A stretch of DNA of 64,000 bases from Rhizophagus clarus (Eukaryota > Glomeromycota > Glomeromycetes > Glomerales > Glomeraceae): positions 682,001 to 746,000 of the forward strand of contig BLAL01000278.1 of assembly GCA_015698045.1 (NCBI GenBank). Direction: 5' to 3'. Below are positions 44,270 through 55,370 of the stretch, piece by piece (position 1 is the first letter of the stretch; each line of letters begins with the position of its first letter). A program made the translations under genes and the position numbers. The notes below the pieces were generated by a model. That model was not told the DNA's origin. It did not search any database and saw only the letters and a program-made list of their open reading frames with translations.

Positions 44270-45694
44270 ATGCGGCCGCTCAATGACGATTTGCTTTTAC
44301 AAATACTCAAAGAATTAGAATATGAAAGGAAAACTCTTCATTCATGTCTTTTAGTTAATAGAACTTTGTGTGTAATGGCGGTGCCAATCTTATGGAGAAA
44401 TCTTAAACCAAATTCTTTAACTGCAAATTCATACGATATGTTATTTAATATGATAATTTCGCATTTATCAGAAGAATCAAGAGATGTTTTGAAAAATCTT
44501 ATTACATTTACTACATATCAACGTCTCTTATTTAATTATATAAGTTTCTTAAAATATTTTAATTTTTATCTCCTAGAAAGAGGAATTTCTTCGAAAATGA
44601 TCAAAGGATCCAATATCGCTATTATACGAAACGAGTTGTTAAAGTTATTCATTAATAAAGATACAAAGTTAACTCATATTTCAATAGATGATTATGATTA
44701 TCAACTACATCTTATGCCAGGGGCTGAATGCTGCTTGTCAAAACTTAAATCTTTTAATTGTGTTACTGATATCTCTCAAAATATTTTAGAAGGATTGGCC
44801 AGAATATGCAAATCAATTAAAAAAATATCATTACATGTTAATGTCGGCCATAGTGTTATATATAATAATGGGATCTTTAAATTAATTGAAATTCAAAATA
44901 ATTTAAATGATTTCTCTTTAGTAAATTGTTCAGGTCTAAAAAATGTATTATTTAACAAATCTCTTGAAGCATCATTGATTAAACATGCTAATACTATGCA
45001 ATATTTGGTTATTTCTTGGAATCCTACTATGAGATTTCTTTCACGATTTGTAAACTTATTGAGTTTACAAATGAGAAATTATCGGTACAGGGGCTCCGAA
45101 AATTTAGAGAATTTGAATTTGTCATTCCCTCTTTTAAAAGTTCTACAAATTACTGGCGAATATCCATTTAATATTATAATAAATATAATTGAAAACACGA
45201 CAGGGAACCTTTCTGAAATTAATATAGTTTATAATGGCGATAATAATAAAAAACTAATCCAATCAATTTATCAAAAATGTCCAAATCTTAGATATCTTCA
45301 ACTATTATTGTCAAATGATTCTAGTTCATTTATCTCAGAATTTGAAAATCTATTAGTTAATTGTCAATCTTTAAAAGGATTATCTATTAGCATGAACGAT
45401 GATTTTAATGCATTTAGTTGGGATAAATTCTTTATTATTTTAGCTGAATCTGCACCAGCTAGTTTATTTAAATTTAAATTTCGTCCTAATAAATCAGAAG
45501 ATTTGGAATTATTTTTTGATAATTGGAAAAATAGAAATCCTATGTTGTTAAAAATAGATAACAAAGATTATTATTCTAATGTGAATGTGAAGGAGCAATT
45601 TGATAATTTATGTGAAAAATATAAATTAAAAGGAATAATTGAAGAATATTCCATCTGTTATTATACTATTGAACCTATTGAATATTGGTTTTAG
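44270..45694 (+). CDS. F-box/LRR-like protein (gene 6)
   Basis: 474 residues, intronless. F-box at residues ~3-44 (NDDLLLQILKELEYERKTLH, CLLVNRTLCVMAVPILWRNL). The conserved Trp of RTWC is Leu. LRR-like remainder: LEASLIKHANTMQYLVISW, CPNLRYLQLLL, ISEFENLLVNCQSLKGL, FFDNWKNRNPMLL and EKYKLKGIIEEY, ending EPIEYWF in place of DFEWI. Predicted SCF adaptor; the Trp loss could alter Skp1 affinity. Confidence 0.92.
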   Translation: MRPLNDDLLLQILKELEYERKTLHSCLLVNRTLCVMAVPILWRNLKPNSLTANSYDMLFNMIISHLSEESRDVLKNLITFTTYQRLLFNYISFLKYFNFYLLERGISSKMIKGSNIAIIRNELLKLFINKDTKLTHISIDDYDYQLHLMPGAECCLSKLKSFNCVTDISQNILEGLARICKSIKKISLHVNVGHSVIYNNGIFKLIEIQNNLNDFSLVNCSGLKNVLFNKSLEASLIKHANTMQYLVISWNPTMRFLSRFVNLLSLQMRNYRYRGSENLENLNLSFPLLKVLQITGEYPFNIIINIIENTTGNLSEINIVYNGDNNKKLIQSIYQKCPNLRYLQLLLSNDSSSFISEFENLLVNCQSLKGLSISMNDDFNAFSWDKFFIILAESAPASLFKFKFRPNKSEDLELFFDNWKNRNPMLLKIDNKDYYSNVNVKEQFDNLCEKYKLKGIIEEYSICYYTIEPIEYWF

Positions 45695-46212
45695 TAAAAA
45701 AATTATAGGAAGTCTCTGTTACTAAAAGGAGAAAGATTTTATTTGATATATTATTTATAAATATTCAATTTTTTGATTTTTTTATATTTATTATGTTTAA
45801 TGTTTTTTTTTTCTAATTAATAAAAAAATTATATTTTACCTTTAAAGATTTTTGGTTATTGACGAATAATTCTTTCACGTAAAAAAAATTAATTAGATAT
45901 TTACATTAAATTTTATAATTAAATGTCAAAATATTATTAAGAATCTTATAATCTTCAATTTGCATAGATTTCACTCGTGTGATATTTTATGTAAATAATA
46001 TATGTAAGTTAATTAAGTGAAACAAAAAAAATTTTTTTTTGATAATATTAACGTATCACACTAGCTATAAATCTTTAACTTTCACTTTTAAAAATTTCTT
46101 ATATCATAGGATCTAATACCGGAATGAATTTGGAGATGACGAGCAACATATAATTATTGCACATAAATGATTTACAATGGAGTATCGTAAAACATAAATG
46201 ATAAATGCAATA
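45695..46212. other. Intergenic stretch
   Basis: AT-rich; nothing recognised besides the 3' flank of gene 6. Confidence 0.4.
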
Positions 46213-46300
46213 TTTGTTACACATAATAAGCTATAAATCTTTTTCAAACTCATTAAATCGAAAAAATTTTTCTTTTTCTTTAAAAAAAAAAAAAAAAAAA
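46213..46300 (+). promoter_or_regulatory. Upstream module of an F-box pseudogene
   Basis: GCAATATTTGTTACACATAA (box core 46213-46222), TATAAAT (46232-46238), a T-rich then A20 tract (46282-46301) and ATG. The layout is intact although the gene behind it is dead. Confidence 0.55.
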
Positions 46301-46600
46301 ATGTTGCAACTTAATTCAGATGTACTTTTACTTATATTTAAGAATTAAAAAGTGATAGTAAATCTCTTTATTCATGCCTTTTAGTTAATAGAACTTGATG
46401 TGTAATCACGGTACCAATTCTATGAAGAAATCCCGGTCAGTTTTCTAAGACTAATCATTCAAAGGATTTACCATTTAATATAGTGCTTTTACATTCATCA
46501 GAAGAATCAAGAGATATTTTGATGAATCATGGAAAGAATAGTCTTATTACAGAATCATGCCAGCGTCCTTTATATAATTATATAAGTTTCTGACAGGCAA
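46301..46600 (+). pseudogene. F-box pseudogene, N-terminal fragment
   Basis: Starts MLQLNSDVLLLIFKN. Two bases missing near 46341 (TTTAAGAA where relatives have TTTGAAGAA) shift the frame. LYSCLLVNRT can then be followed in another frame. Two family Trp codons are TGA (about 46399 and 46422). Similarity stops abruptly near 46595 after LYNYISF, so about two thirds of the gene is missing. Confidence 0.88.
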
Positions 46601-46975
46601 TTATAGATTTAACAAAAAATTTAAAACCTTTTTTTTTGTAATTATTTGTATTCATTGATAATAAAAGATCACATGATTTAATTTGGTTAGAGAGAATGAC
46701 TTTGTGTTAGATCATTAGATTTGTTGTATCGTGATCATTATCTGGAATTGAGAAGGGTAGACTTGTATGTCAGCAAAGGCCAGTGACGCAGCAATACCGG
46801 AAGTCCTAATATAATTGATCAACTAGCGTGAAATCATAATAGGGGAACGGCAGCAAAAAAAAAAACAAAATAGACAAATAAACGAAAAGAAGAAAAGAAA
46901 AAACAAATGAATTATAGGTTAAAGGAAAATAAAAAAAAGGGTAAAACTACTAGTACTATACTACACCATAAGAAA
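46601..46975. other. Intergenic stretch at pseudogene breakpoint
   Basis: Sequence changes character at about 46595, right after the truncated F-box. No gene recognised. Confidence 0.4.
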
Positions 46976-47700
46976 ATGGAAATAAACTACTCCAACTACA
47001 ACTACGCCATATTAAAAGTGATAAGACTAATTTCAGTAGTTCCGCTTTATCTACTGATTTCGTCGAGTATCTCTTCTGCTTTCTGTTCTTCGGATTATTA
47101 TACTTGCGTGAAGGACGAGCCTTCTGATCTGCTTCTTTGAATGTGGCGTAATAGTACCTTTAGTGCCAGTGCCCTTACCGGCAACGTTTTGGGATTACTG
47201 TGACGAAGAATTTACGTTCTTCTTATGGGGGCGGGACCATCGGAAATTCTTGTGAAAGGAGTTTCTGTTATTGTTTTAATATCCTCGTAGGTTGCGAAAT
47301 ATCCTATCAAACGTATTACTATTAACGTCTTGCCTGATGATTTTGTCGAAATCCTTGAAAATCTATCGCGTTTATCGAAATACTTGGTCCAACAGATGCT
47401 CTGAACGTTGAACGCTCCACTATTTGTGTACTCCCTTGTCACGTGATTTTAACATCGTTTGCTTCATTGCGCCCGGAGACTTCTCTTCTATTCTATTCTT
47501 GTGGTTATAACGCAATTTTTAGTGAATGTTTCACTTTCTATCTCTTTTTCTGATATTCCTCCTTCTTCATACCTTCTCTTCTTCTCTGCCTAGTCCATAA
47601 ACGAATCCGAAATTTGGTCTTCAGTCGTAAGCGGATTTTTATGTCTTTTAAAGAGTTATCATTCGGTTAATTTCGGTGAAGACGTCAACGTTCCCTTTCT
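46976..47700 (-). pseudogene. Decayed minus-strand coding patch, perhaps a transposon ORF
   Basis: On the minus strand, fragments in several frames look coding. RRYEEGGISEKEIESETFTK lies near 47580-47510. A segment ending GYFATYEDIKTITETPFTRI lies near 47300. A basic tail KNVAGKGTGTKGTITPHSKK and RRTESRRDTRRNQ lies near 47190-47030. Frame breaks and stops separate them. A basic Ser/Thr/Lys tail after a small folded part is common in fungal retroelement ORF1/gag-like proteins, but this is only a suggestion. Confidence 0.35.
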
Positions 47701-48435
47701 TCCTATCTTTTACACTCCTTATTTTACAATAACGTTTTGAATTCCAGATTTCGTCTATGCTTTTATTCTCTTTTGGACTTCGCTGAATTTTTCCGACTTC
47801 AATCATTTTTACATATTTTGCACCGTATTGTTCTAATGTTCTTTACTTCTTTGCCTTTACTTTTATTACTTAATTCTTTGACACATCTTTAAATAACTGT
47901 CATCAATCTCTGTATCTTCTTTCATTCGTGTTTGTTTTTCCGTCGTATCATAGTTGTTGGTATTACACAAGATGTTCCTTGTATAAATTTTTGTCGTGTT
48001 CTTTTTTAAAATCTATTTGAGCCCTTATACAATTGTAAATTTTAATAAGATTATTTTATTATGAATTTATTATCAAAAAAAAGCAAGACCTTTCAATTGA
48101 TACAGTAACAATGTATTATAATAAAACTTGATAAAGAACTTTTAGGTATAATATTTTCTATACATCACGTCATAAAAAAATAATTGCGGCACAAAATCGT
48201 ACGTTTGTAGATCATTTTAATAAGGTTAAGTCGATTTTCATATTTTAAGCCCGCGGATTTCAAATATGGTCAAGGCAACACTCGTATAGCAAGCACATAA
48301 TACAGTTTATAGTGATAAAAATATTAATAATACAATCTTAAATTCTTTTTATTCAATTAATTTCGGTCAAATTCATACAATGATACGATATATAATGGTA
48401 ATGTATAATATAATAGTATGAGTAAAAGTGACACA
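47701..48435. other. Intergenic stretch
   Basis: The first part (to about 47960) is T/C-rich and may continue the decayed patch. The rest is AT-rich, nothing recognised. Confidence 0.4.
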
Positions 48436-48607
48436 GATCTTCATGCAATAAACTGCACCATGATCATTATGTTTCAAGGGCTTTTCATATTCGTTAATCA
48501 TTAACGTAATATTTGTTACACGAAGTACGCTTTTCCCGAATAAATTTAAACAAGAAACCAAGAATTTTCTTCGTTGTTTTTTTTTTAAAAAAAAAAAAAA
48601 TTAAAAA
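48436..48607 (+). promoter_or_regulatory. Upstream module of F-box gene 7
   Basis: GTGACACAGATCTTCATGCA (ending 48447) appears to combine the two distal boxes. CGTAATATTTGTTACACGAA follows (core 48512-48521), then T10-A14 (48577-48600), TTAAAAA and ATG. Confidence 0.55.
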
Positions 48608-50050
48608 ATGTTACATCTCAACAAAGATGTACTTTTCTTAATATTTGAAGAATTAAAAAATGATAAAAAAACCCTTTATTCATGCATTTTAGTTAATAGA
48701 ACATGGTGTGTAATAGCGATACCGATTTTATGGAAAAATCCCTTGCAAACCACATTAACCGAGAAAGCGGGAAGGATTTTATTTAGTGTAATATTTTCAC
48801 ATTTATCAGAGGAATCAAGAAATATTTTAAAGAATCAGGGGATTAATAATATTATTACAGAAAAATGTCAACGTCCTTTATTTAATTATATTAGTTTCTG
48901 GAAAGAGTTGAATTTAACTTTTTTAGAAAGAATAAATTTTTCAAAAAATATTGGAAAATCAAACGTATCTATTGTAAGAAATGAGATATTAAAATTATTT
49001 ATTAATAGGAATACAAAATTTCTTGAATTATGCATTCCAAGAAATTTTTGTTATCAATTACATAATTTTCCAGGGGCCGAACATTGTTTTTCAGAACTTG
49101 AATCCTTATCATTTCATTGTCATTATAAAACCAGTCAAACCATTTTAGAAGGATTGGCCAGAATATGTAAATCAATTAAAAAATTAAGATTTCATAATTT
49201 ATATTATTGCACTGATAATTCTGGAATCATTAAATTAATTGAAGTACAAAAAAATCTTAATGATATTGGGTTCATCTATCGTTCATATAATAGAAGAGAT
49301 GAAAAATTTAATAAATCCCTTGAAGAATCTTTGATTAAACATGTGAATACTATCAAATATTTAAGAATAGATTGGAAACCTATTACACGAATTCTTTCAT
49401 ACCTTGTAAATTTATTAGGTTTAGAAATTAATATGCCACATTTCACAAATTGGAATAATGAGAATTTATCATTTCCTATTTTAAGATTTTTGAAAGTTCA
49501 ACGAGTCCCATCTAAAATTTTAGCAAGTTTAATTGAAAATACAAAAGGAAATCTTTCCGAGATTAGTATACATTATGATGGTGCTGATAGTAAAAGACTT
49601 ATTCAAGCAATTTATCAAAATTGTTCAAATCTTAGATATCTTAAATTATCATTGGCAGTTAATACTAATTCCTTAATCTCAGAATTTGAGAATTTATTAA
49701 TTAATTGTCAATTTTTAAAGGAATTGATTATTGATATAAATGATATATTTGATATTCTTGAATTTTGTTGGGATAAATTATTTGAAATATTGGATAGATC
49801 TTCTCCAATTAGTTTATGCAAATTTAATTTTACTTCCTATAAAACAATTAAATTAGAATATTTAAAATTATTTCTAGAAAATTGGAAAGATAAGCGTCCT
49901 ATGTTGTTAATAATTGGTAATGACAATTATTCTTTGGACATGGAAGTAAATCAACAATTAAAAGATTTAATTGAAGAATATAAAATGAAAGGAATAATTA
50001 AAAATTGTTACATTGGTGGAAATATTTGTGAAGATTTTGAATGGATATAA
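48608..50050 (+). CDS. F-box/LRR-like protein (gene 7)
   Basis: 480 residues, intronless. F-box at residues ~3-45 (NKDVLFLIFEELKNDKKTLY, CILVNRTWCVIAIPILWKNP). LRR-like remainder: LEESLIKHVNTIKYLRIDW, NCSNLRYLKLSL, ISEFENLLINCQFLKELI, FLENWKDKRPMLL and EEYKMKGIIKNC, with full terminus EDFEWI. It keeps all conserved Trp codons. Predicted SCF substrate receptor; target unknown. Closest in F-box style to gene 5. Confidence 0.93.
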   Translation: MLHLNKDVLFLIFEELKNDKKTLYSCILVNRTWCVIAIPILWKNPLQTTLTEKAGRILFSVIFSHLSEESRNILKNQGINNIITEKCQRPLFNYISFWKELNLTFLERINFSKNIGKSNVSIVRNEILKLFINRNTKFLELCIPRNFCYQLHNFPGAEHCFSELESLSFHCHYKTSQTILEGLARICKSIKKLRFHNLYYCTDNSGIIKLIEVQKNLNDIGFIYRSYNRRDEKFNKSLEESLIKHVNTIKYLRIDWKPITRILSYLVNLLGLEINMPHFTNWNNENLSFPILRFLKVQRVPSKILASLIENTKGNLSEISIHYDGADSKRLIQAIYQNCSNLRYLKLSLAVNTNSLISEFENLLINCQFLKELIIDINDIFDILEFCWDKLFEILDRSSPISLCKFNFTSYKTIKLEYLKLFLENWKDKRPMLLIIGNDNYSLDMEVNQQLKDLIEEYKMKGIIKNCYIGGNICEDFEWI

Positions 50051-50316
50051 TTTTTTTTTTTTTTTTTCCTAAAATTGTAGTAATTATAGATATTTATTAA
50101 AGAAATTCTTATTTTAAATATTGAAAAATTTGTTTATTAATTGTCCATAAAAATAAATATACAGTATATCATATTCCAAATAAAGGTTATCATTTTACCA
50201 ACATGAAAAATTACCAAACTTCATTTACTGCCAACATGTGATATTAAACCAATAAAATTTGAAATAAATTCGTCAGTTTGCTGCGAAAAAAAAGTGATAC
50301 CAACAATATTTCATAT
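50051..50316. other. 3' flank of gene 7
   Basis: A T run directly after the stop codon, then AT-rich sequence; no gene. Confidence 0.4.
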
Positions 50317-52000
50317 CTAGTAACACGACCAATCATTGATTGCTTTGCCAATATACTTAATATACTTTATACGAAATCTTTGCTTATTTTTATGCTTTGA
50401 CAAGTTTACAATGAAAGTAAAAAATGAGAACGTTTGTTTGATTTTTTGAAGACATAATCGTAGATGTTTGATAAACCATAATACTACCATGGAAATAATG
50501 GTTAGACGAGTGTCTTCCGATACAAATAGACTATCGTAAATTTTGCATTTCATCATTATAAGATATGGTGACATCAGAAAATAGTCCACTCTCACACACT
50601 TCAATGGTAGAGATATAGTGTTATCATAAGGAGATCTATAAACAGCATCCGCTTTGTTCATGTTATTTATTATAAAGCAAGTCCACTCTTTGATATACCA
50701 CAAATAGTATACAAGTCTAGTGGTCTTGCATATGCGATTAACAAGCTCTCTGGTACGAGACAGTAGTATTTATAGTTTGGGATGGGTGTAACTCATATAA
50801 AGATTCTTCCAATGTCTCGTATAAAAATGTGGTAATGTTTCTTAACTGGATCAGACCATCAAAAGTAAAATATCGATAGCCATATGGTGTAATAGATAAG
50901 AACATCTTCTAATATTCACTGTTGTAGATATAATCGGAGAAATGAATGAGCGATATAATGAATAAACACCGCACACTTCGATAGTTACAAACAAAGATTA
51001 CCTTGCTTATAACTGAAGATCAACAACGATAACCCTTGTTATTCTTCTCCCATTCCTAATTTCTTAATGATAAAAATCGAAAATAAGTGCCGCATATTGT
51101 GCCATGTAACTCCATTTTTTGCAATAGAATATGGTATCCAAGAGACATAAAGGTAACGATATCACCAAAAATAGTATAACGGTAACTATCATAAATAGCT
51201 ATCCCATAATAAACTTCCAGTACATATTCAGAACAAAAACGTGAGACGATGAAAGTAACTGTAGCTAATTATCCCAGACAAGAGTTCTCTAAAATAGTGT
51301 ATTTGTAGTCTACGTGTCCGATATCGCTCTATTTGATGTCCAAACGAGTGTGACGAAAAGCGTTGAAACTATCATCAGTCGGAAAACCCTTGGTTGGGCG
51401 AAGCCCACTGTTCGAAAAGCACATTTTCGAGTACCCAATTTTTGTGGTAACCACTTCAATCACCAATTTTAATTTGATTTTGACATCATGTTTGATTAGA
51501 ACTTCCTGCTAGTTTCCATTCTAATGAATAACAGCACTAACAATATTTCCGTAAATAACATGTTAGAAGTACTGGTGGATACAAAAAACACTTGGCAGAA
51601 GTATTGGAATCATTACAAAGAATAAACCCACAAGCATCGTCACATACCAGATAGCTTCCCGAATTTCCTATGTATGTTGAATATTCGTTGTTGTCTTGTT
51701 CATTATTTATAATCCCATGTCAATAATTGGATTCTCATCTTCAATCATAGAATTAAGTCTCATGGCGTACATCATTATGACGAAGTTTCGTTAACAGTTT
51801 CACGTAACAGGATTTATTGATAAGATCCTAATAATAGAGTTTCCGTTAACAAGATCACAACATAGTCTGTTAACGAGATCTTCAATGATAGGATTCGCAC
51901 GATATCATTTTCTTAAATTCGAATGCCTTTTTCGTATCTCTATTTGTGTTTTACCTTGATACATACAAAAAATAAAACTTAATTATTAATCTCTGCTGCA
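50317..52000 (-). pseudogene. Decayed minus-strand gene, probably a multi-pass membrane protein
   Basis: Several protein-like stretches run in order on the minus strand with frame breaks. REAIWYVTMLVGLFFVMIPI continues hydrophobically (about 51660-51570). SGLRPTKGFPTDDSFNAFRH lies near 51400-51340. MIVTVILFLVISLPLCLLDT is followed by FYCKKWSYMAQYAALIFDF near 51190-51075. A last frame at 50703-50317 includes LIMMKCKIYDSLFVSEDTRL. The hydrophobic segments resemble membrane helices of a receptor-like protein. The family cannot be named, and exon limits were not worked out. Confidence 0.4.
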
Positions 52001-52655
52001 TTATATGTCTAAGATCAAAAAAGAGTAAAAGAAAGAATGTCCAAAGCAATAAGATGATTTCGGTGAACTTGTCGACCCAAAAAGCATACAATATGTGACA
52101 GTAACGAAAATAATATATGCTATATACGCACGCTACTATTTTATTTTTACCTATGTTTGTTATAACAACATATCGTTTTTGGTGACGATAGAATATTATT
52201 TGTTATATGTCCAAAGGGTGGTTTCACGTATCTATTCTTTGTTAATGATAACACTGTATTTTCGTAATTTGATATGTGAGTTAGTGAGTAACTGGTTTTT
52301 TGTAACTATTGTGTCTCCCATACATCAAGTAATTCCACAAGTGTGAAGATTGGGACATGGTCTTGCTCAATACAGAAATCCGCAGTACATTTTTTTTGGG
52401 TGCAACTGGAGCGATTGATGATCCACAAGTTACAAAGTCATGTGACACTCTACGCAAATGTTCAGAGTATCACGTTATCAGAATTCATGTGATAACATGT
52501 ATAGTTACCAGTTTATTAACTATTGTTCCTGTTTATCTATCATCGAAAACTTTTCTGAATTCGCACCTATTATAAGATATGTATCATTGTTTTAAGTCAG
52601 TTGATATTTATTCTATAAAAAGTAAGTTATTAAATAAAATAACTTAATAGTTAAC
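52001..52655. other. Stretch with ambiguous short open frames
   Basis: Plus-strand frames at 52095-52346 and 52357-52575 (LGATGAIDDPQVTKSCDTLR) and a minus-strand reading of the same bases (VSHDFVTCGSSIAPVAPKKN) both look partly protein-like. Composition is GC-richer than average. It may belong to the decayed membrane-protein region to the left. No call is made. Confidence 0.3.
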
Positions 52656-52735
52656 ATGTATAGTTTAAATTTACTATCCTAATATAGAAAAATTAAAATG
52701 TATAGATTAAATTTACTATCCTAATATAGAAAAAT
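52656..52735. repeat. Tandem duplication, 42-bp unit
   Basis: The unit starting ATGTATAGTTTAAATTTACT (52656-52697) is repeated almost exactly from 52698 to about 52735. Confidence 0.85.
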
Positions 52736-53216
52736 CTCTTTCATAATTTGCAATTTTTCTGATTGGAATTCCCTTTTTAATTCTACTGAGGTATACAAAT
52801 TTATGAGTCTATTAATAGTATCTTCTTTATATGGAACATCTTGATAAATTAAAGCTATTTTTCTCACAACCAAATTGATTTTTAAATATTGATAGTCTCC
52901 TTAGATACACTATAAGCAGGATACTAAATATTCGTATGAACCAAATATTTAACAAGAAAAAAACTGTCATTTGTAGATAAAAGAATAATTGTTATATAAA
53001 TAATTAATCATTTTACATTTAAATTTTCTATTTTTTAAACTCAGTCTGATAATTTGGCTATTGACAAAAAATCTTTACATTTTGTTTAACTTCGGCTTGC
53101 GATTATACTTGCCGCCTAATCTCATATCCATCCCAAAATATAACACGACATGGATCACATGACTAAAAACAAAATTAACTTGATTTTCGGTTTGCCACGT
53201 TCTAACCCTATTCAGT
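52736..53216. other. Intergenic stretch before F-box gene 8
   Basis: AT-rich; no gene recognised. Confidence 0.4.
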
Positions 53217-53313
53217 GTAATGTTTGTTACACATACGTCACAATACGCCTTCAACGTTGAATATAAATAAAGGGGCGTCTCCCACCTTTTTTTTTTTAAA
53301 AAAAAAAAAAAAA
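53217..53313 (+). promoter_or_regulatory. Upstream module of F-box gene 8
   Basis: GTAATGTTTGTTACAC (53217-53232), CAATACGCC (53241-53249) as in genes 4 and 9, TATAAATA (53262-53269), then T11 (53287-53297) abutting the A17 run (53298-53314) that ends in the ATG. Confidence 0.58.
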
Positions 53314-54786
53314 ATGTCGAAATTCAACAAAGATGTACTTTTCCTAATATTTGAAGAATTAAATTATGATAAAAATTCACTTTATTCATGTCTTCTTGTT
53401 AATAGAACTTGGTGTGAAACAATGGTGCCTATTTTATGGAGAAATCCTAGTCAACATCTTACGACCATTGATTCTGCTAACAATTTAAAAGATAAAATAC
53501 TTAATGTGATACTCTCACATCTATCAAAGGAATCAAGAGAAAATTTAAAGAATCAAGGGATTGATATTTTTACTGAAGAATATAGACGACCTTTATTTAA
53601 TTACATTAATTTTTGGAAATATTTAGATTTTATTTTCTTAGAAAAAGTAATCCTTTCAAAGAATATTAAAAATTTTGAAGAATCAAAAATATCCATTTTA
53701 AGAAAAGAAATATTAAAATTGTTTGTTGATAAAAATAGAAATACAAAATTTATTCAACTTATTACTACAGATAATCCTGATTATCAATTATTTAATATTT
53801 CAGGGGCCGAACATTACTTTTCAGAACTTGAAACCTTATCCATTCATAGTTATTTTGGAAATTGTCGAAATTTTTTAAAAGGATTGACTAAAGTATGCAA
53901 ATCGATTAAAAATTTCAGATTCAATGATGTGTATTACTTTATCAATAATTCCGGACTCTCTGAATTCATTCAAGAACAAAAAAATCTATCTGATGTTGCT
54001 TTCGTTAGTGATGAGAATTATGTTTATCATAATAGCGTTGAACCATTTTATAAATCTCTTGAAGTTTCATTGATTAAACATGCAAATACTATCCAACATT
54101 TGAGAATAGAGTGGATACCTTTTACAGGGGTTCTTTCATGCCTTGTAAACTTGGTAAAGTTAAAAATTAGTACACGTATACCTTATTTTAGAAACTTGAA
54201 TGAGGTAGAATATTTAAAGAATTCTCCGTTACCTAATTTAAAAATTCTAAAAACTTTCAACATCCCAATTGACATTTTGGATTATTTAACCAAAAATACA
54301 AATGAACAACTTATTAAAATTAGTGTACATTATTCAAGTATTGGTAGTAAAAGTTTTATTCAAGTTATTTATCGAAATTGTCCAAATCTTAAATATCTTA
54401 AATTATCATTATCTCGTAATGCCAATTCCCTTATTCCAGAATTTGAAAATTTGTTAGTTAATTGTCAACGTTTAAGTAAATTAATTCTTAAATTAGAAAA
54501 TATTTTTAGTTGGGATAGTGTTTTGTTAACATTAGCTAAATCATCACCAAATAGTTTGGTTACGTTTGAATTTCATTCTAATAATAATATTATTAAATTG
54601 GGAGCCATGAGATTATTTTTCGACAATTGGAAAAATAGGAATCCTATGTCGTTAGAAGTATGTAGCGCTCGTTATGATACTAATGATTTTGAGAAGACAA
54701 AACTAGAAAATTTAATTAGAGAATATAAGGTAAAGGGGATAATTAAAAAATCTAGTGTTCATTCTGGCAATTTAGCATTAAGGTAA
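53314..54786 (+). CDS. F-box/LRR-like protein (gene 8)
   Basis: 490 residues, intronless. F-box at residues ~3-45 (NKDVLFLIFEELNYDKNSLY, CLLVNRTWCETMVPILWRNP), then a short insertion (SANNLKDKILNV) relative to siblings. LRR-like remainder: LEVSLIKHANTIQHLRIEW, CPNLKYLKLSL, IPEFENLLVNCQRLSKL, FFDNWKNRNPMSL and REYKVKGIIKK. The C-terminus (SGNLALR) lacks FEWI. I chose 53314 because upstream frame only reads through promoter boxes and the T/A tract. Predicted SCF substrate receptor. Confidence 0.93.
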   Translation: MSKFNKDVLFLIFEELNYDKNSLYSCLLVNRTWCETMVPILWRNPSQHLTTIDSANNLKDKILNVILSHLSKESRENLKNQGIDIFTEEYRRPLFNYINFWKYLDFIFLEKVILSKNIKNFEESKISILRKEILKLFVDKNRNTKFIQLITTDNPDYQLFNISGAEHYFSELETLSIHSYFGNCRNFLKGLTKVCKSIKNFRFNDVYYFINNSGLSEFIQEQKNLSDVAFVSDENYVYHNSVEPFYKSLEVSLIKHANTIQHLRIEWIPFTGVLSCLVNLVKLKISTRIPYFRNLNEVEYLKNSPLPNLKILKTFNIPIDILDYLTKNTNEQLIKISVHYSSIGSKSFIQVIYRNCPNLKYLKLSLSRNANSLIPEFENLLVNCQRLSKLILKLENIFSWDSVLLTLAKSSPNSLVTFEFHSNNNIIKLGAMRLFFDNWKNRNPMSLEVCSARYDTNDFEKTKLENLIREYKVKGIIKKSSVHSGNLALR

Positions 54787-55370
54787 TGTTATTAAATATT
54801 GAATTTGTTGTAACATCATAGAGTACAAATTTCATTGAGGAAATAAATTGTTTTTTTTTATCTAATTTGAAATTGTTTTATTAACGTAATGAACTTTTAT
54901 ATAATAAAATTAAATTTAAATGTTTTCGACTAAAGTAATAAAATTGCAGATATATAGTCTTATTATTATAGTTATTTTTTTTATTATGCTAAAATTCTTT
55001 TTTTTTTTTTTTTTTTTTTTTGACATTAAAAGTTCTTCAGCAAGAAGTGAAAATTGTATTAAATATTCTTATATTCCGTCAAAACATTATTATCATTAAA
55101 TAATGTAAGTGTTATAACTTTGGCCATATTCTGAGTTTTATCGAGTTTTACCGAATGTAAGTAAAAATGAATGTGTCCCGTACAGTACATTATGAAATCA
55201 GCTGTAATCAGTTCCGGGTTTCAAATTCTAAATTTAATTTAGAAACGATCTCAGAATTGACATTGGCTATTACTGAAAACGTCGATAATGTTACTTAAGA
55301 TAGGTTTGACGCGATCGTGTTTGTGACTATAACATTAGATTCGGAGCATCGATTTGAGTGCAGCGGTATA
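54787..55370. other. Intergenic stretch with long T run
   Basis: AATAAA-like sequence near 54841 and a T20-plus run at about 55000-55021. No gene. Confidence 0.4.
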
